64,000 nt of DNA from Bacteroidales bacterium UBA5515 (GTDB lineage Bacteria; Bacteroidota; Bacteroidia; Bacteroidales; P3). The stretch is taken from contig DIOL01000032.1 in assembly GCA_002423895.1 (NCBI GenBank), positions 62,001 to 126,000 of the forward strand, written 5' to 3'. A program made the position numbers and the translations under genes. Shown here piece by piece: positions 27,957 through 37,140 of the stretch. The first letter of the stretch is position 1; every line of letters begins with the position of its first letter. The notes below the pieces were generated by a model, which saw only the letters and a list, made by a program, of their open reading frames with translations, ran no database searches and had not been told where the DNA came from.

Positions 27957-28442
27957 TTATCTTGCAATACGAACATTAAGTTTTGCTCCTTTTGGAATTT
28001 TAGGGACAAATCTATCAATAGTATATGTTCCTCTTCCAAGATTAGTATCTATTGCTGATTGACGACAACCTATATCCCAAAGATATTCATTATCTGAAAG
28101 CTTTCATAAAGTGTCTATTAATTCTGGTACTTGACCAAAAGGAAGTCCATAATGCCAGCTATATAAAACAAGTATTGAATTTTTTGAAAAATCTGTATAA
28201 CAGTCAGAAAGATGATTACAATATTTGCTATAATCTGCTGTATCATTTATAATGTAAACAGTGTCTAAAATCACATTATCAAATCTAGTCACACATCCGC
28301 AAGGAATAATATCGGAGATTTGGAGCTGAATAGGATATTTGATTACTGGTTGTGTTGGATTATCATTATCTGTCTCACAAGAGGAGCTGATTGTTAATAA
28401 TGCTATTATAAAAGCTACTAATAACTTTTGTGAATTTTTCAT
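27957..28442 (-). pseudogene. Lipoprotein paralog interrupted by an in-frame TGA
   Basis: Starts MKNSQKLLVAFIIALL and has a lipobox ending ISSSC, then TDNDNPTQPV like its neighbour. At 28104-28106 the frame meets TGA. After that codon it continues KLSDNEYLWDIGC and, ending with VPKIPKGAKLNVRIAR, reaches TAA at 27957. The intact paralog aligns as VKDTLWKLSSSEF against LIDTL-stop-KLSDNEY, so the TGA replaces a tryptophan codon (TGG to TGA, one base). The rest of the frame is undamaged. Read as a stop, it yields a 112-aa truncated lipoprotein; read through, it yields a normal-length protein of 161 residues. Confidence 0.8.
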
Positions 28443-28545
28443 TTTATACTCCTCTTTTAAAGATTAATATAATGTTTGATGAGGGCAAAGGTAGTAATTA
28501 ATAATTATTAAACAAATATTTAGAAATATATTTGTTATAAAAACA

Positions 28546-28579
28546 AATAAGCCTTAGCAAAATATTACTAAGGCTTATT
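28546..28579 (-). terminator. Terminator of ackA-plsC-aspS
   Basis: AATAAGCCTTAG (28546-28557) pairs with CTAAGGCTTATT (28568-28579), 20 nt beyond the aspS stop. Confidence 0.8.
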
Positions 28580-28598
28580 AATATAAAAGAGAATAAGT

Positions 28599-30350
28599 TT
28601 ATTCCTTTACTATAAGTTGAATGTTTAGCTCGTCAAGTTGGGCTTGAGAGATTTTGGAAGGTGAGTTTATCATTGTGTCTCTTCCGTTATTGTTCTTTGG
28701 AAATGCAATAAAGTCTCTTATGGTTTCAACTCCTGCAAATATTGAACATAGTCTGTCAAAGCCAAAAGCTATTCCTCCATGAGGTGGTGCTCCATATTCA
28801 AAGGCATCTAAAAGAAATCCAAATTGTTTTTGAGCTTCTTCTTCACTAAATCCCAACACCTTAAACATATCCTTTTGCATTTTCTTATCGTAAATACGAA
28901 TTGAACCTCCTCCAATCTCAACTCCATTAATAACTAAGTCGTAAGCATTTGCTCTTACATCTTTTGTTTTGGTAAATAGGTTTGGATAGTCTTCTGGTTT
29001 TGGAGCTGTGAATGGGTGATGCTTAGCATAGAACCTGTCTGTTTCTTCGTCCCATTCCAAAAGAGGGAAATCAACAACCCAAAGTGGAGAATATTTGTTT
29101 GGATCTCTAAGGTTTAACCTTTCTCCCATTTCCAAACGCAAAGAACATAATGCAATTTGAGTTTTTTCTTCTTTGCCTGCCATAATCAGGATAAGGTCTC
29201 CCTTTTCTGCATTGAATTTGGCTGCAATTTCTTTTAGTTTTTCTTCTGTAAAGAACTTGTCTACAGATGATTTAATGGTTCCATCAGTATTATATTTAAT
29301 GTAAACTAATCCTGATGCACCAACTTGTGGACGTTTTACAAATTCTGTAAGTTCATCTAATTGTTTCCTAGAGTATTCAGCACATCCTTTTGCACAAATT
29401 CCAACAACAAGTTCTGAATTATCAAATACTGAAAATCCATTTCCTTTTGCAACATCGTTAAGTTCAACAAACTTCATATCAAAACGAGTGTCTGGCTTGT
29501 CAGAACCATAGTATTTCATTGCATCGGCATAAGGCATTCTTGGGAAAGAGTCAAACTTAAAGTTTTTAACTTTCTCAAACAGGTATTTCATCAATCCTTC
29601 AAATATATTTAGAATATCTTCCTGCTCTACAAAAGACATTTCGCAGTCTATTTGAGTAAATTCTGGTTGACGGTCTGCTCTAAGGTCTTCATCTCTAAAG
29701 CAACGAACTATTTGGAAATAGCGGTCAAAACCAGAAATCATTAACAGTTGTTTGAAAGTTTGTGGAGATTGAGGAAGTGCATAGAATTCATTTGGATTCA
29801 TTCTTGATGGAACAACAAAATCTCTTGCTCCTTCTGGTGTTGAACCAATAAGGTAAGGAGTTTCTATTTCCATAAAGTCCAAATCATTCATGTAATTTCT
29901 TACCAATATGGAAAGTTTATGACGAAGATACATATTTTGTTTAACAGTATTACGTCTAAGGTCTAAGTAACGATATTTCATTCTTAGCTCATCACCTCCA
30001 TCAGTATTATCTTCAATTGTAAATGGTGGTGTTTTGGAAGAATTTAGTATTTTAATTTCATCTACAACTATTTCAATATCTCCTGTTGGTATTTTCTTAT
30101 TCTTACTGCTTCTTTCTTCTACCTTTCCTCTAACTTGAATAACAAATTCTCTTCCAAGCTTTCTTGCCTTTAGACAAAGTTCAGAATTTGTTTCCATATT
30201 GAAAGCAAGTTGAGTTATTCCATAGCGATCTCTAAGGTCAATAAATGTCATTCCTCCCAAATCACGTGAACGTTGCACCCAACCACTAAGTGTTACTTCA
30301 CTGCCAACATTATTTATATTTAACTCTCCACAAGTATGTGTTCTTAACAT
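28599..30350 (-). CDS. aspS: Aspartyl-tRNA synthetase
   Basis: A 583-aa class II synthetase. OB-fold anticodon domain about 1-110 ([15 protein letters not shown], then [13 protein letters not shown]). Class II motif 2 is [18 protein letters not shown] (about 217-234). A bacterial-type GAD insertion lies at about 290-410. Motif 3 is [10 protein letters not shown] near 533. Length is normal for bacterial AspRS. It lies 8 nt after the acyltransferase stop as third gene of an ackA-plsC-aspS unit; the terminator follows. Confidence 0.97.
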   Translation of the reverse strand: MLRTHTCGELNINNVGSEVTLSGWVQRSRDLGGMTFIDLRDRYGITQLAFNMETNSELCLKARKLGREFVIQVRGKVEERSSKNKKIPTGDIEIVVDEIKILNSSKTPPFTIEDNTDGGDELRMKYRYLDLRRNTVKQNMYLRHKLSILVRNYMNDLDFMEIETPYLIGSTPEGARDFVVPSRMNPNEFYALPQSPQTFKQLLMISGFDRYFQIVRCFRDEDLRADRQPEFTQIDCEMSFVEQEDILNIFEGLMKYLFEKVKNFKFDSFPRMPYADAMKYYGSDKPDTRFDMKFVELNDVAKGNGFSVFDNSELVVGICAKGCAEYSRKQLDELTEFVKRPQVGASGLVYIKYNTDGTIKSSVDKFFTEEKLKEIAAKFNAEKGDLILIMAGKEEKTQIALCSLRLEMGERLNLRDPNKYSPLWVVDFPLLEWDEETDRFYAKHHPFTAPKPEDYPNLFTKTKDVRANAYDLVINGVEIGGGSIRIYDKKMQKDMFKVLGFSEEEAQKQFGFLLDAFEYGAPPHGGIAFGFDRLCSIFAGVETIRDFIAFPKNNNGRDTMINSPSKISQAQLDELNIQLIVKE

Positions 30351-30358
30351 ATATGTAT

Positions 30359-30925
30359 TTATTTATTTCGGTTTTCTTTGCTCAAATTAAAGTTCTTTGG
30401 AAATTTTGCAATCTTATCCTTATAGAATTCTTCTATTTCCATCATGTCTTTTTCATAATCTCCAGTTGGATAAAATATCTTTCCTGCTCCACCTTCTTTT
30501 TTATCATAATTAAGGTAAGCAAGATAGATTGGAACATTTGCCTTTGTGGCAATATAGTAAAAACCTTTCTTCCAATGGGGAGAGAGTTTTCTTGTTCCTT
30601 CAGGAGTAATAACTAAAGAGAATCTATCTTTTTGATTAAATATCTCAACAACTTGGTCAACCATATTGGAACTTCTTCCCCTATCAACTGGCATTCCTCC
30701 CAAGGCTTTTAATATTCCTCCTAATGGGAAAACAAATAATTCCTTTTTAATTAGAAAATTAGGTTTTACTTTAAGCTTCCACAATCCAAGACAACCCCAT
30801 ACAAAATCCCAATTTGAAGTGTGAGGAGCTTCAATAAAAACACATTTTTGCATTTGTGGCTCTGGCTTTCCTATTAATTTCCAGCCAGAAAGCCACAAAA
30901 GAAAACTTGCAATTTGCCTTTTCAT
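30359..30925 (-). CDS. PlsC-like lysophospholipid acyltransferase family protein
   Basis: A 188-aa acyltransferase, shorter than classical PlsC. The catalytic HX4D motif is HTSNWD (about residues 35-40), and the substrate-binding motif is VITPEGTRK (about 104-112). It probably acylates lysophosphatidic acid or a related lipid at the membrane. Its start abuts the ackA stop (30926), so translation is likely coupled. The link to acetate kinase is a neighbour relation only, not a pathway I can name. Confidence 0.85.
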   Translation of the reverse strand: MKRQIASFLLWLSGWKLIGKPEPQMQKCVFIEAPHTSNWDFVWGCLGLWKLKVKPNFLIKKELFVFPLGGILKALGGMPVDRGRSSNMVDQVVEIFNQKDRFSLVITPEGTRKLSPHWKKGFYYIATKANVPIYLAYLNYDKKEGGAGKIFYPTGDYEKDMMEIEEFYKDKIAKFPKNFNLSKENRNK

Positions 30926-32125
30926 TTATTTTTTAGCTAAAGAATATGTATCTTTTGCAATTACATATTCTTCATTGGTAGAAACCATCATAACCTTTAC
31001 CTTAGAAGATGGTTTTGAAATCATTAAATCAACTCCTCTTTGATCTTTATTTGCTGCTTTGTCAAAGTCAACTCCTAAGAATTCCAATCTTTCACAAATC
31101 TTTTCACGAACATCGTCAGCATTTTCTCCAATTCCTCCTGTGAAAAGGATTAAATCAACTCCTCCCATAGTTGCAGCATAAGCTCCAATATATTTTCTTA
31201 CTCTATTGCAGAATAAATCAAAAGCAACAACATCTCTTTCTACTCCTTTTTCCTTTCCTTCGCAAACTTCTCTCATATCAGAATGTCCACTAATACCTAA
31301 AAGTCCAGATTTCTTATTGATTAAATTATTTGCTGCATTGATGTTTAATCCTTCTTTTTCGCAAATGTATAAGAAAGCTCCAATATCCAAATCACCAGCT
31401 CTTGTTCCCATTACCAATCCTTCAACTGGAGTAAATCCCATTGAAGTATCAACACTTTGACCATCTTTAACAGCACAAATTGATGCTCCATTTCCAAGGT
31501 GACAGCTTACAATTTTTGAATTATTTATATCTAAACCAGCCAACTTTGCTGCTTTTTCTGCAACAAACTTATGACTTGTTCCATGAAAACCATAACGACG
31601 TATTTTGTCATCTGTGTAGTATTTGTAGTCAATTGCGTACATGTAAGCTTCCTTAGGCATAGTTTGATGAAAAGAAGTATCAAAAACAGCCACTTGAGTT
31701 ACTTTTGGAAGTAGTGCTTCCATTGCTTCAATACCTTCCAAGTTAGCAGGATTATGAAGTGGAGCTAATGCACATAGTTCTTTAATTTTTGCTTTCTCGT
31801 TAATTCCAACAACAACAGATGATTTAAAAACTTCTCCTCCATGAGCCACTCTATGACCACAAGCATTAATTTCATCTAAAGATTTAATAACACCTATTTT
31901 TTCATCAATCAAAGCGTTAAGAACAAGGTCAATACCTACTTTATGAGTTGGGATTGGAGTCTTAACATAATATTTATCTTTTCCAGTTGGTTTATGAGTA
32001 AACTCTCCCATTTCCAAACCAATTCTTTCTATTAAACCTTTTGCCAACACAGCAGCATCATTAGCCATATCAACTAACTGATACTTAATTGAAGAACTAC
32101 CACAGTTCAACACTAATACATTCAT
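30926..32125 (-). CDS. ackA: Acetate kinase
   Basis: A 399-aa ASKHA-fold kinase making ATP and acetate from acetyl phosphate. Signature 1 is VLVLNCGSSSIKYQL (about 3-17). RYGFHGTSHKFV (about 178-189) is signature 2, and GNGASICAVKDG and FTGGIGENAD are the nucleotide-binding loops. Length is normal. No phosphotransacetylase gene is adjacent, so it must be elsewhere. First gene of a three-gene unit with a -7 box at 32166-32173. Together with nifJ it indicates acetate fermentation. Confidence 0.97.
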   Translation of the reverse strand: MNVLVLNCGSSSIKYQLVDMANDAAVLAKGLIERIGLEMGEFTHKPTGKDKYYVKTPIPTHKVGIDLVLNALIDEKIGVIKSLDEINACGHRVAHGGEVFKSSVVVGINEKAKIKELCALAPLHNPANLEGIEAMEALLPKVTQVAVFDTSFHQTMPKEAYMYAIDYKYYTDDKIRRYGFHGTSHKFVAEKAAKLAGLDINNSKIVSCHLGNGASICAVKDGQSVDTSMGFTPVEGLVMGTRAGDLDIGAFLYICEKEGLNINAANNLINKKSGLLGISGHSDMREVCEGKEKGVERDVVAFDLFCNRVRKYIGAYAATMGGVDLILFTGGIGENADDVREKICERLEFLGVDFDKAANKDQRGVDLMISKPSSKVKVMMVSTNEEYVIAKDTYSLAKK

Positions 32126-32165
32126 GATTTTTTATTTTTAGATTCTAAAATTATATTTGAGCTTG

Positions 32166-32173
32166 CAAATTTA
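32166..32173 (-). promoter_or_regulatory. -7 element of ackA-plsC-aspS
   Basis: Plus-strand CAAATTTA reads TAAATTTG on the minus strand, about 40 nt before the ackA ATG. Array D begins about 80 bp upstream of it. Confidence 0.5.
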
Positions 32174-32255
32174 GAAATAATTAATGAATAGTCAAAATAA
32201 TTATTCTATTTGCCTGAATAATAGAAAGAAAAAATAAGTGTGGACTTAATGAAAA

Positions 32256-32333
32256 TTAATCACCGACTTTTTCATTTTAATCACCGACTTTTTTCAAAAA
32301 GATGCCGTTTATTTTTGAAAAAGTCCCGATTAA
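32256..32333. repeat. Array D: TTAATCACCGACTTTTT repeats, 21-bp period
   Basis: TTAATCACCGACTTTTT occurs at 32256-32272 and 32277-32293 (21 bp apart). A diverged inverted unit (AAAAAGATGCCGTTTA) follows at about 32297, and a clear inverted copy, GAAAAAGTCCCGATTAA, at 32317-32333. It fills most of the ackA-sod gap (32126-32478), which otherwise holds only the ackA promoter and the sod terminator. Confidence 0.8.
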
Positions 32334-32416
32334 TTTTCTTCAAAGGATAATATTTATGATTTGTCGAATGTCTTTAATTTTTAATTTCAACCTCGTTTGC
32401 AAATATAACAAACTAA

Positions 32417-32445
32417 AAAAGGGATACCTATTGAGTATCCCTTTT
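32417..32445 (-). terminator. Terminator of the superoxide dismutase gene
   Basis: AAAAGGGATAC (32417-32427) pairs with GTATCCCTTTT (32435-32445), with a U-run on the minus strand, 34 nt after the sod stop. Confidence 0.85.
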
Positions 32446-32478
32446 GACTTATAGAATATTAACTTTAGGAACTAAGTT

Positions 32479-33057
32479 CTAAAATCTTTCTTCAACTTTC
32501 TTCCAATCAACCAAGTTCCAGAATGATTCCAAGTAAGCTGGACGACGGTTTTGCTTGTCAATATAGTAAGCATGTTCCCATACATCACAAACTAAAAGAG
32601 GTGTTTTGCCCTGACGCATAGGATTTTCCGCATTAGATGTTTGAACTATTTCTAGTTTTCCATCTTTATCCTTTACTAACCAAGCCCATCCTGAACCGAA
32701 AAGAGTAACAGCAGCATTTGTGAACTTTTCTTTAAATTGGTCATAACTTTCAAATTCTTTTTCAATTGCATCCAAAAGTTTTCCTTCAGGTTTAAGATTT
32801 GATTTTGGAGTTAAGCAATTCCAATAAAAAGTATGATTCCAAACTTGAGCTGCGTTATTGAATATTCCACCATTTGATTTTAAAACAATTTCTTCTAATG
32901 TAGAGTTTTCAAATTCTGTTCCTATGATTAGTTTATTTAAATTATCTACATAAGTTTGATGATGTTTTCCGTAGTGAAATTCTATTGTTGTTTTTGAAAT
33001 ATGTGGTTCCAATGCATCTTGAGCAAAAGGAAACTCTGGTAATGTAAATTTTGACAT
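32479..33057 (-). CDS. sodB: Superoxide dismutase, Fe/Mn family
   Basis: A 192-aa cytoplasmic dismutase. Metal ligands are visible: His in IEFHYGKHHQTYVDNL (about 27-42), His in NHTFYWN near 75, and the DVWEHAYYID motif (about 154-163), which supplies the Asp and the fourth ligand, His. Length matches bacterial Fe/Mn SODs; the exact metal cannot be told with certainty. Its presence shows tolerance of oxygen stress in an otherwise anaerobic gene set. Single gene with its own terminator. Confidence 0.96.
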   Translation of the reverse strand: MSKFTLPEFPFAQDALEPHISKTTIEFHYGKHHQTYVDNLNKLIIGTEFENSTLEEIVLKSNGGIFNNAAQVWNHTFYWNCLTPKSNLKPEGKLLDAIEKEFESYDQFKEKFTNAAVTLFGSGWAWLVKDKDGKLEIVQTSNAENPMRQGKTPLLVCDVWEHAYYIDKQNRRPAYLESFWNLVDWKKVEERF

Positions 33058-33152
33058 AATTTCTTTGTTTTTAAATTAATAAATATAATATACTTTAAAA
33101 TAACGACATCATTGGTTTTATATTGCATTAAAAATTAATTTAGGATGAAATA

Positions 33153-33184
33153 TTTGTGGCAATGAAAAATAAGTTATAATTTTG
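33153..33184 (+). promoter_or_regulatory. Promoter of the vor operon
   Basis: TTTG at 33153-33156 and TAATTTTG at 33177-33184 are 20 nt apart, about 50 nt before the ferredoxin-subunit ATG. Confidence 0.6.
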
Positions 33185-33236
33185 AAGGCTGAAAATAATG
33201 AAAAATAAATATTAACAAATTAAAAACAATAAAACA

Positions 33237-33452
33237 ATGGCAGCAAAAGGAACAGTTGTAATTGATAAAGAGCGTTGTAAAGGTTGTGGTGTTTGCATTG
33301 TAGCATGCCCAAAAAGTGTACTCGCTTTAGCAAAAAATGTAAATGGTAAAGGATATAATTATTCTGAAGCAACAATAGATGAATGTATTGGTTGTGCTTC
33401 TTGCGCAATGGTATGTCCTGACGGAGTAATTACTGTTTACAAAGCAAAATAA
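33237..33452 (+). CDS. 2-oxoacid:ferredoxin oxidoreductase, ferredoxin-like delta subunit
   Basis: A 71-aa protein with two 4Fe-4S cluster motifs, CKGCGVCIVACP (about 14-25) and CIGCASCAMVCP (about 47-58). It carries electrons from the thiamine-diphosphate site to soluble ferredoxin. It is the first gene of a four-gene operon with the alpha, beta and gamma subunits (order delta-alpha-beta-gamma), with 23 nt to the alpha gene. Confidence 0.93.
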   Translation: MAAKGTVVIDKERCKGCGVCIVACPKSVLALAKNVNGKGYNYSEATIDECIGCASCAMVCPDGVITVYKAK

Positions 33453-33475
33453 TAACGAATAAAACATTATAGAAA

Positions 33476-34564
33476 ATGGCAAAAGAGCTAAAATTAATGA
33501 AAGGCAACGAAGCAATTGCAGAAGCTGCAATTCGCTCAGGTTGCGATGGATACTTTGGCTATCCTATCACTCCCCAATCTGAAGTAATGGAACATTTGAT
33601 GGCAGAAAAGCCTTGGGAAAAGACAGGAATGGTAGTACTTCAAGCTGAAAGTGAAACATCTTCAATTAACATGGTATATGGAGGAGCTGGAGTTGGAAAG
33701 AAAGTAATGACTTCTTCTTCTTCTCCTGGAATTAGCCTTATGCAAGAAGGATTAACTTATCTTGCAGGTGCTGAACTTCCAGCAATTGTTGTTAATGTTG
33801 TTCGTGGAGGCCCTGGTTTAGGAACAATTCAACCTTCACAAGCAGACTATTTCCAAGCAACAAAAGGTGGTGGTCATGGTGACTATCAACTATTTGTTCT
33901 TGCTCCAGCAACAGTTCAAGAAATGTATGATTTCGTATTCCTTGGATGGGAAATAGCATTTAAATATCGTAATCCAGTTATGATTTTGTCTGATGGTGCA
34001 ATTGGACAAGTTATGGAAAAACTATATGTTGGAGATTATGTTCCTCGTTGGACAGAAGAAGAATTAAGAAAGAATGCTCCTTGGGCAAGTTTTGGTAAAC
34101 CTGCAGACAGAAAACATCATATCATCACTTCATTAGAACTTGATTCAGCAAAACAAGAACAACATAACCACAAACTTCAAGCAAAATACAGAGAAATGGA
34201 AGAAAAAGAAGTTCGCTTCGAAGCCATTAACTGTGATGATGCTGATTACATATTTGTTGCTTATGGTTCAAGTGCACGTATTGCAGAAAAAGCTATGCAA
34301 TTAGGAAAAGAAAAAGGATATAAGATTGGTATTTTAAGATTAATTACCCTATTCCCTTTCCCTAAAAAGAAAATTGCAGAACTATCAACCAAAGTAAAAG
34401 GTATGTTAGCTGTTGAAATGAGTGCAGGTCAAATGGTGGAAGATGTTCGTTTAGCAGCTGAGTTCCGTTGCCCTGTTGAACATTTTGGACGCTATGGTGG
34501 AATTATTCATACTCCACAAGAAGTATTGGAAGGATTGGAAGAAAAAATCATTAAAAGAAAATAG
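33476..34564 (+). CDS. vorB: 2-oxoacid:ferredoxin oxidoreductase alpha subunit (VorB-like)
   Basis: A 362-aa subunit. GYFGYPITPQSEVMEHL near residue 22 is the pyrimidine-binding domain signature of OFOR alpha chains, and VVRGGPGLGTIQPSQADYF near 107 is a conserved loop. The sequence reads like proteins named 3-methyl-2-oxobutanoate dehydrogenase subunit VorB in Bacteroidetes. A 2-oxoglutarate role (KorA) is the main alternative, and sequence alone does not settle substrate choice. It would oxidatively decarboxylate branched-chain 2-oxoacids to acyl-CoA while reducing ferredoxin. Confidence 0.85.
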   Translation: MAKELKLMKGNEAIAEAAIRSGCDGYFGYPITPQSEVMEHLMAEKPWEKTGMVVLQAESETSSINMVYGGAGVGKKVMTSSSSPGISLMQEGLTYLAGAELPAIVVNVVRGGPGLGTIQPSQADYFQATKGGGHGDYQLFVLAPATVQEMYDFVFLGWEIAFKYRNPVMILSDGAIGQVMEKLYVGDYVPRWTEEELRKNAPWASFGKPADRKHHIITSLELDSAKQEQHNHKLQAKYREMEEKEVRFEAINCDDADYIFVAYGSSARIAEKAMQLGKEKGYKIGILRLITLFPFPKKKIAELSTKVKGMLAVEMSAGQMVEDVRLAAEFRCPVEHFGRYGGIIHTPQEVLEGLEEKIIKRK

Positions 34565-34567
34565 TAT

Positions 34568-35347
34568 ATGTTTAATCAAGATATAGTTAAACCAGAAAAC
34601 TTGGTTTACAAGAGAACAGATGTGCTAACAGATAATGTTATGCACTATTGCCCAGGCTGTGGACACGGAACAACTCACCGTATCATTGCTGAAGTTATTG
34701 AAGAAATGGGTATTCAAGATAAAGCTATTTGCGTTGCTCCAGTTGGATGCTCAGTTTTAGCTTATAATTATTTTGAAGTTGACTCTTTAGGAGCTGCTCA
34801 CGGAAGAGCACCTGCATTAGCAACTGCAATCCAAAGATTGAATCCAGATCATCACGTATTTACATATCAAGGTGATGGAGACTTAGCAGCTATTGGAACA
34901 GCAGAAACAATTCATGCATGTAACCGTGGTGAAAATATTGTTATAATTTTCATCAACAATGGTATTTATGGAATGACAGGAGGTCAAATGGCACCAACAA
35001 CTTTAATTGGAATGAAAACAGCTACAACTCCTTACGGTCGTAACGTTGAATTAAATGGTTATCCTTTGCAAATAACAGAACTTTTGGCACAATTGCCAGG
35101 AACATACTTTGTTACTCGTCAATCTGTTCACACAGCAGCTGCTGTTAGAAAAACAAAAAAAGCAGTACGTCAAGCATTCGAAAACCAAAAGAACAAAAAA
35201 GGAACTTCTTTTGTTGAAGTTGTTTCTAATTGTAATTCAGGATGGAAAATGCCAGCACCAAAAGCAAATGAATGGATGGTTGAAAATATGTTCGCTAAAT
35301 ATCCAATTGGAGATATTAAAGTTGATGGTGAATTAGTTCAAAAATAA
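34568..35347 (+). CDS. 2-oxoacid:ferredoxin oxidoreductase beta subunit (TPP-binding)
   Basis: A 259-aa subunit carrying the thiamine diphosphate site. YQGDGDLAAIGTAETIHA near residue 97 followed by INNGIYGMTGGQ near 128 is the GDG-to-N TPP/Mg motif. HYCPGCGHG near 27 holds the CxxC, with a further Cys (PVGCS) near 60, as in OFOR beta chains. Located 3 nt after the alpha stop and 16 nt before gamma, so tightly coupled. Confidence 0.92.
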   Translation: MFNQDIVKPENLVYKRTDVLTDNVMHYCPGCGHGTTHRIIAEVIEEMGIQDKAICVAPVGCSVLAYNYFEVDSLGAAHGRAPALATAIQRLNPDHHVFTYQGDGDLAAIGTAETIHACNRGENIVIIFINNGIYGMTGGQMAPTTLIGMKTATTPYGRNVELNGYPLQITELLAQLPGTYFVTRQSVHTAAAVRKTKKAVRQAFENQKNKKGTSFVEVVSNCNSGWKMPAPKANEWMVENMFAKYPIGDIKVDGELVQK

Positions 35348-35363
35348 TTAAAATAACAAAGCA

Positions 35364-35915
35364 ATGACAGAAGAAATCATTATAGCCGGATTTGGTGGAC
35401 AAGGAGTTTTATCAATGGGCAAAATACTTGCTTATTCAGGTGCAATGCAAGATAAAGAAGTTAGCTGGATGCCTTCTTATGGCCCAGAAATGCGTGGAGG
35501 AACTGCAAACGTATCAGTAATTATTTCAGATGAAAGAATCAGCTCTCCAATTATAAGTCAATTTGACACAGCTATTATTCTTAATCAACAATCACTTGAT
35601 AAGTTTGAAAGCAGCGTTAAACCTGGTGGAGTTTTATTATATGATCCAAACGGAATAACTAATCCTCCTAAACGTACAGATATTAATATCTATAAAGTTG
35701 CAGCAACTGAAAAAGCAGCTGAACTTGGATTAGCTAAAGTTTTCAATATGATTGTTCTTGGAGGTTTCTTAAAAGTAAAACCTGTAGTTACAGAAGAATT
35801 TATTGAAAAAGGTCTTATGAAATCACTTCCTGAACGTCATCATGGAATGATTCCAGAAAACCTAAAAGCAGTTCAAACAGGAAAAGAATTAGTTCAAGCT
35901 GTTCATACTCTATAA
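35364..35915 (+). CDS. 2-oxoacid:ferredoxin oxidoreductase gamma subunit
   Basis: A 183-aa subunit with the gamma-chain opening IIIAGFGGQGVLSMG (about 5-19) and the MPSYGPEMRGGTANVSV segment near 37-53, which helps bind coenzyme A. It completes the delta-alpha-beta-gamma complex. Last gene of the operon; a weak hairpin with a T-run lies about 30 nt downstream. Confidence 0.92.
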   Translation: MTEEIIIAGFGGQGVLSMGKILAYSGAMQDKEVSWMPSYGPEMRGGTANVSVIISDERISSPIISQFDTAIILNQQSLDKFESSVKPGGVLLYDPNGITNPPKRTDINIYKVAATEKAAELGLAKVFNMIVLGGFLKVKPVVTEEFIEKGLMKSLPERHHGMIPENLKAVQTGKELVQAVHTL

Positions 35916-35944
35916 TCTTAGAGTAATACAACTAAATAATTAAT

Positions 35945-35988
35945 AAAAAAGAATTCAAGAACCCTAAAAAGTTTTTGAGTTCTTTTTT
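35945..35988. terminator. Weak terminator between the vor operon and the glycosyltransferases
   Basis: AAAAAGAATTCAAGAAC pairs imperfectly with GAGTTCTTTTTTT around a CTAAAAAG loop. It could act in both directions, since two operons converge here. Confidence 0.45.
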
Positions 35989-36048
35989 TATTTATACTTC
36001 TCTTTATTTCTTATTGGGAAAACAGCCTGAAACTATCTAAATTTCAAT

Positions 36049-37140
36049 TTAGATATTATATGTAGAGATTATCTTTTTGTAGAATTGTTCGTAGGAGAGC
36101 TCTTTTTCAAAATATATCTTTCCTTTTTGACCAATCTCTTCTCTTAATTGCTTGTTATTAATTAAGGTTTTCAATGAATTTGAAAGCTGTTCAGCATTTC
36201 CTGGTTCAACAAGGATTCCAGTTTCGTTATTAATAATGTATTCCTTTTGAGCTCCATTATTTGTGGTAATTACCGACTTCCCTCCTTGCATAAATTCAAT
36301 TATTGAAAGTCCAAATGGCTCTCTCCAGACAGAAGGAAAAACTCCTATATCACTTTGAGCAATTAAAGAAGAAATATCTTTAACAAAACCTAAGAATATA
36401 ACCATTGAAGATAGATTGCATTCAACAACCAATTTATTTAGTTCTTTTAAGTATTCCTCTTCTCCACTTCCTGCAATAATCAGATATGTATTTTCTGGCT
36501 TTAATTGAGAAAAAGCCTTAATTAATATATCAACACCCTTATCTGGTACAATTCTTCCTGTAAATGTTACTAATAAAGCATATTCGCTTATATTATTATC
36601 TTCTCTTATATTTAATGTATTAGCTTTTTCTTCTTGAGGCTTAATACTGTTATGTATAACTAAAGTTTTTGACTTTTCTATTCTTGGATTAGAGAGAAAG
36701 AATTCTTCTCTTGCCATATTTGAAACAAAGATTATTTTATCAATCTTTGAATATAGAAAATTGTATAAAGGATTATTCTTAGCCTTTTTAATCAAATGTC
36801 TTGAAAGAATTATCTTAGGTTTTTTCTTAGATAGAATCTTTGCATAAACAATTGAGAAAAGAGTTTTAAAATTATGAACATGAATAATATCAATGCTTTC
36901 TTCTCTTATTATTTTTCTTATTCTGAGAGCTGAAAACAAATCAAAAACTCCAGAAAGAGGTAAATTATAATAAGGAATATCAGATGACTCTAATTTATCT
37001 GCAATAATTCTGCTTTTCTTAGATATACATATAACTTTATGATTATCTTCTATTAATCTTTTTGACAAATCAAAAACATAAAGCTCTCCCCCTCCCCAAA
37101 AGGAAGAAGAAAACACTTGTAAAATATTATTCTTTTTCAC
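36049..37140 (-). CDS. Glycosyltransferase family 4
   Basis: A 363-aa GT-B enzyme. The N-terminal SSSFWGGGELYVFDLSKRL (about 11-29) is the acceptor-domain glycine loop. The C-terminal GT4 signature is FPSVWREPFGLSIIEFMQGG (about 274-293), with the E-x7-E pattern of nucleotide-sugar binding, preceded by TFTGRIVPDKGVD near 190. It starts at GTG 37140, overlapping the upstream glycosyltransferase gene by 14 bp. Likely adds a sugar to lipopolysaccharide or another cell-surface glycan. A perfect 9-bp palindrome (36034-36055) spans its stop codon. Confidence 0.88.
   Translation of the reverse strand: MKKNNILQVFSSSFWGGGELYVFDLSKRLIEDNHKVICISKKSRIIADKLESSDIPYYNLPLSGVFDLFSALRIRKIIREESIDIIHVHNFKTLFSIVYAKILSKKKPKIILSRHLIKKAKNNPLYNFLYSKIDKIIFVSNMAREEFFLSNPRIEKSKTLVIHNSIKPQEEKANTLNIREDNNISEYALLVTFTGRIVPDKGVDILIKAFSQLKPENTYLIIAGSGEEEYLKELNKLVVECNLSSMVIFLGFVKDISSLIAQSDIGVFPSVWREPFGLSIIEFMQGGKSVITTNNGAQKEYIINNETGILVEPGNAEQLSNSLKTLINNKQLREEIGQKGKIYFEKELSYEQFYKKIISTYNI

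Noticed and set aside
28104..28106. UGA already fully reassigned to tryptophan in this genome
   Set aside because: The many Trp residues in the conserved genes here are all TGG and no other gene is interrupted by TGA, so a full code change is not supported from this window.
36034..36055. Palindrome TATCTAAAT/ATTTAGATA at the GT4 stop codon as a terminator or operator
   Set aside because: AT-only, no adjacent T-run in the right place, and chance palindromes are expected in such DNA.
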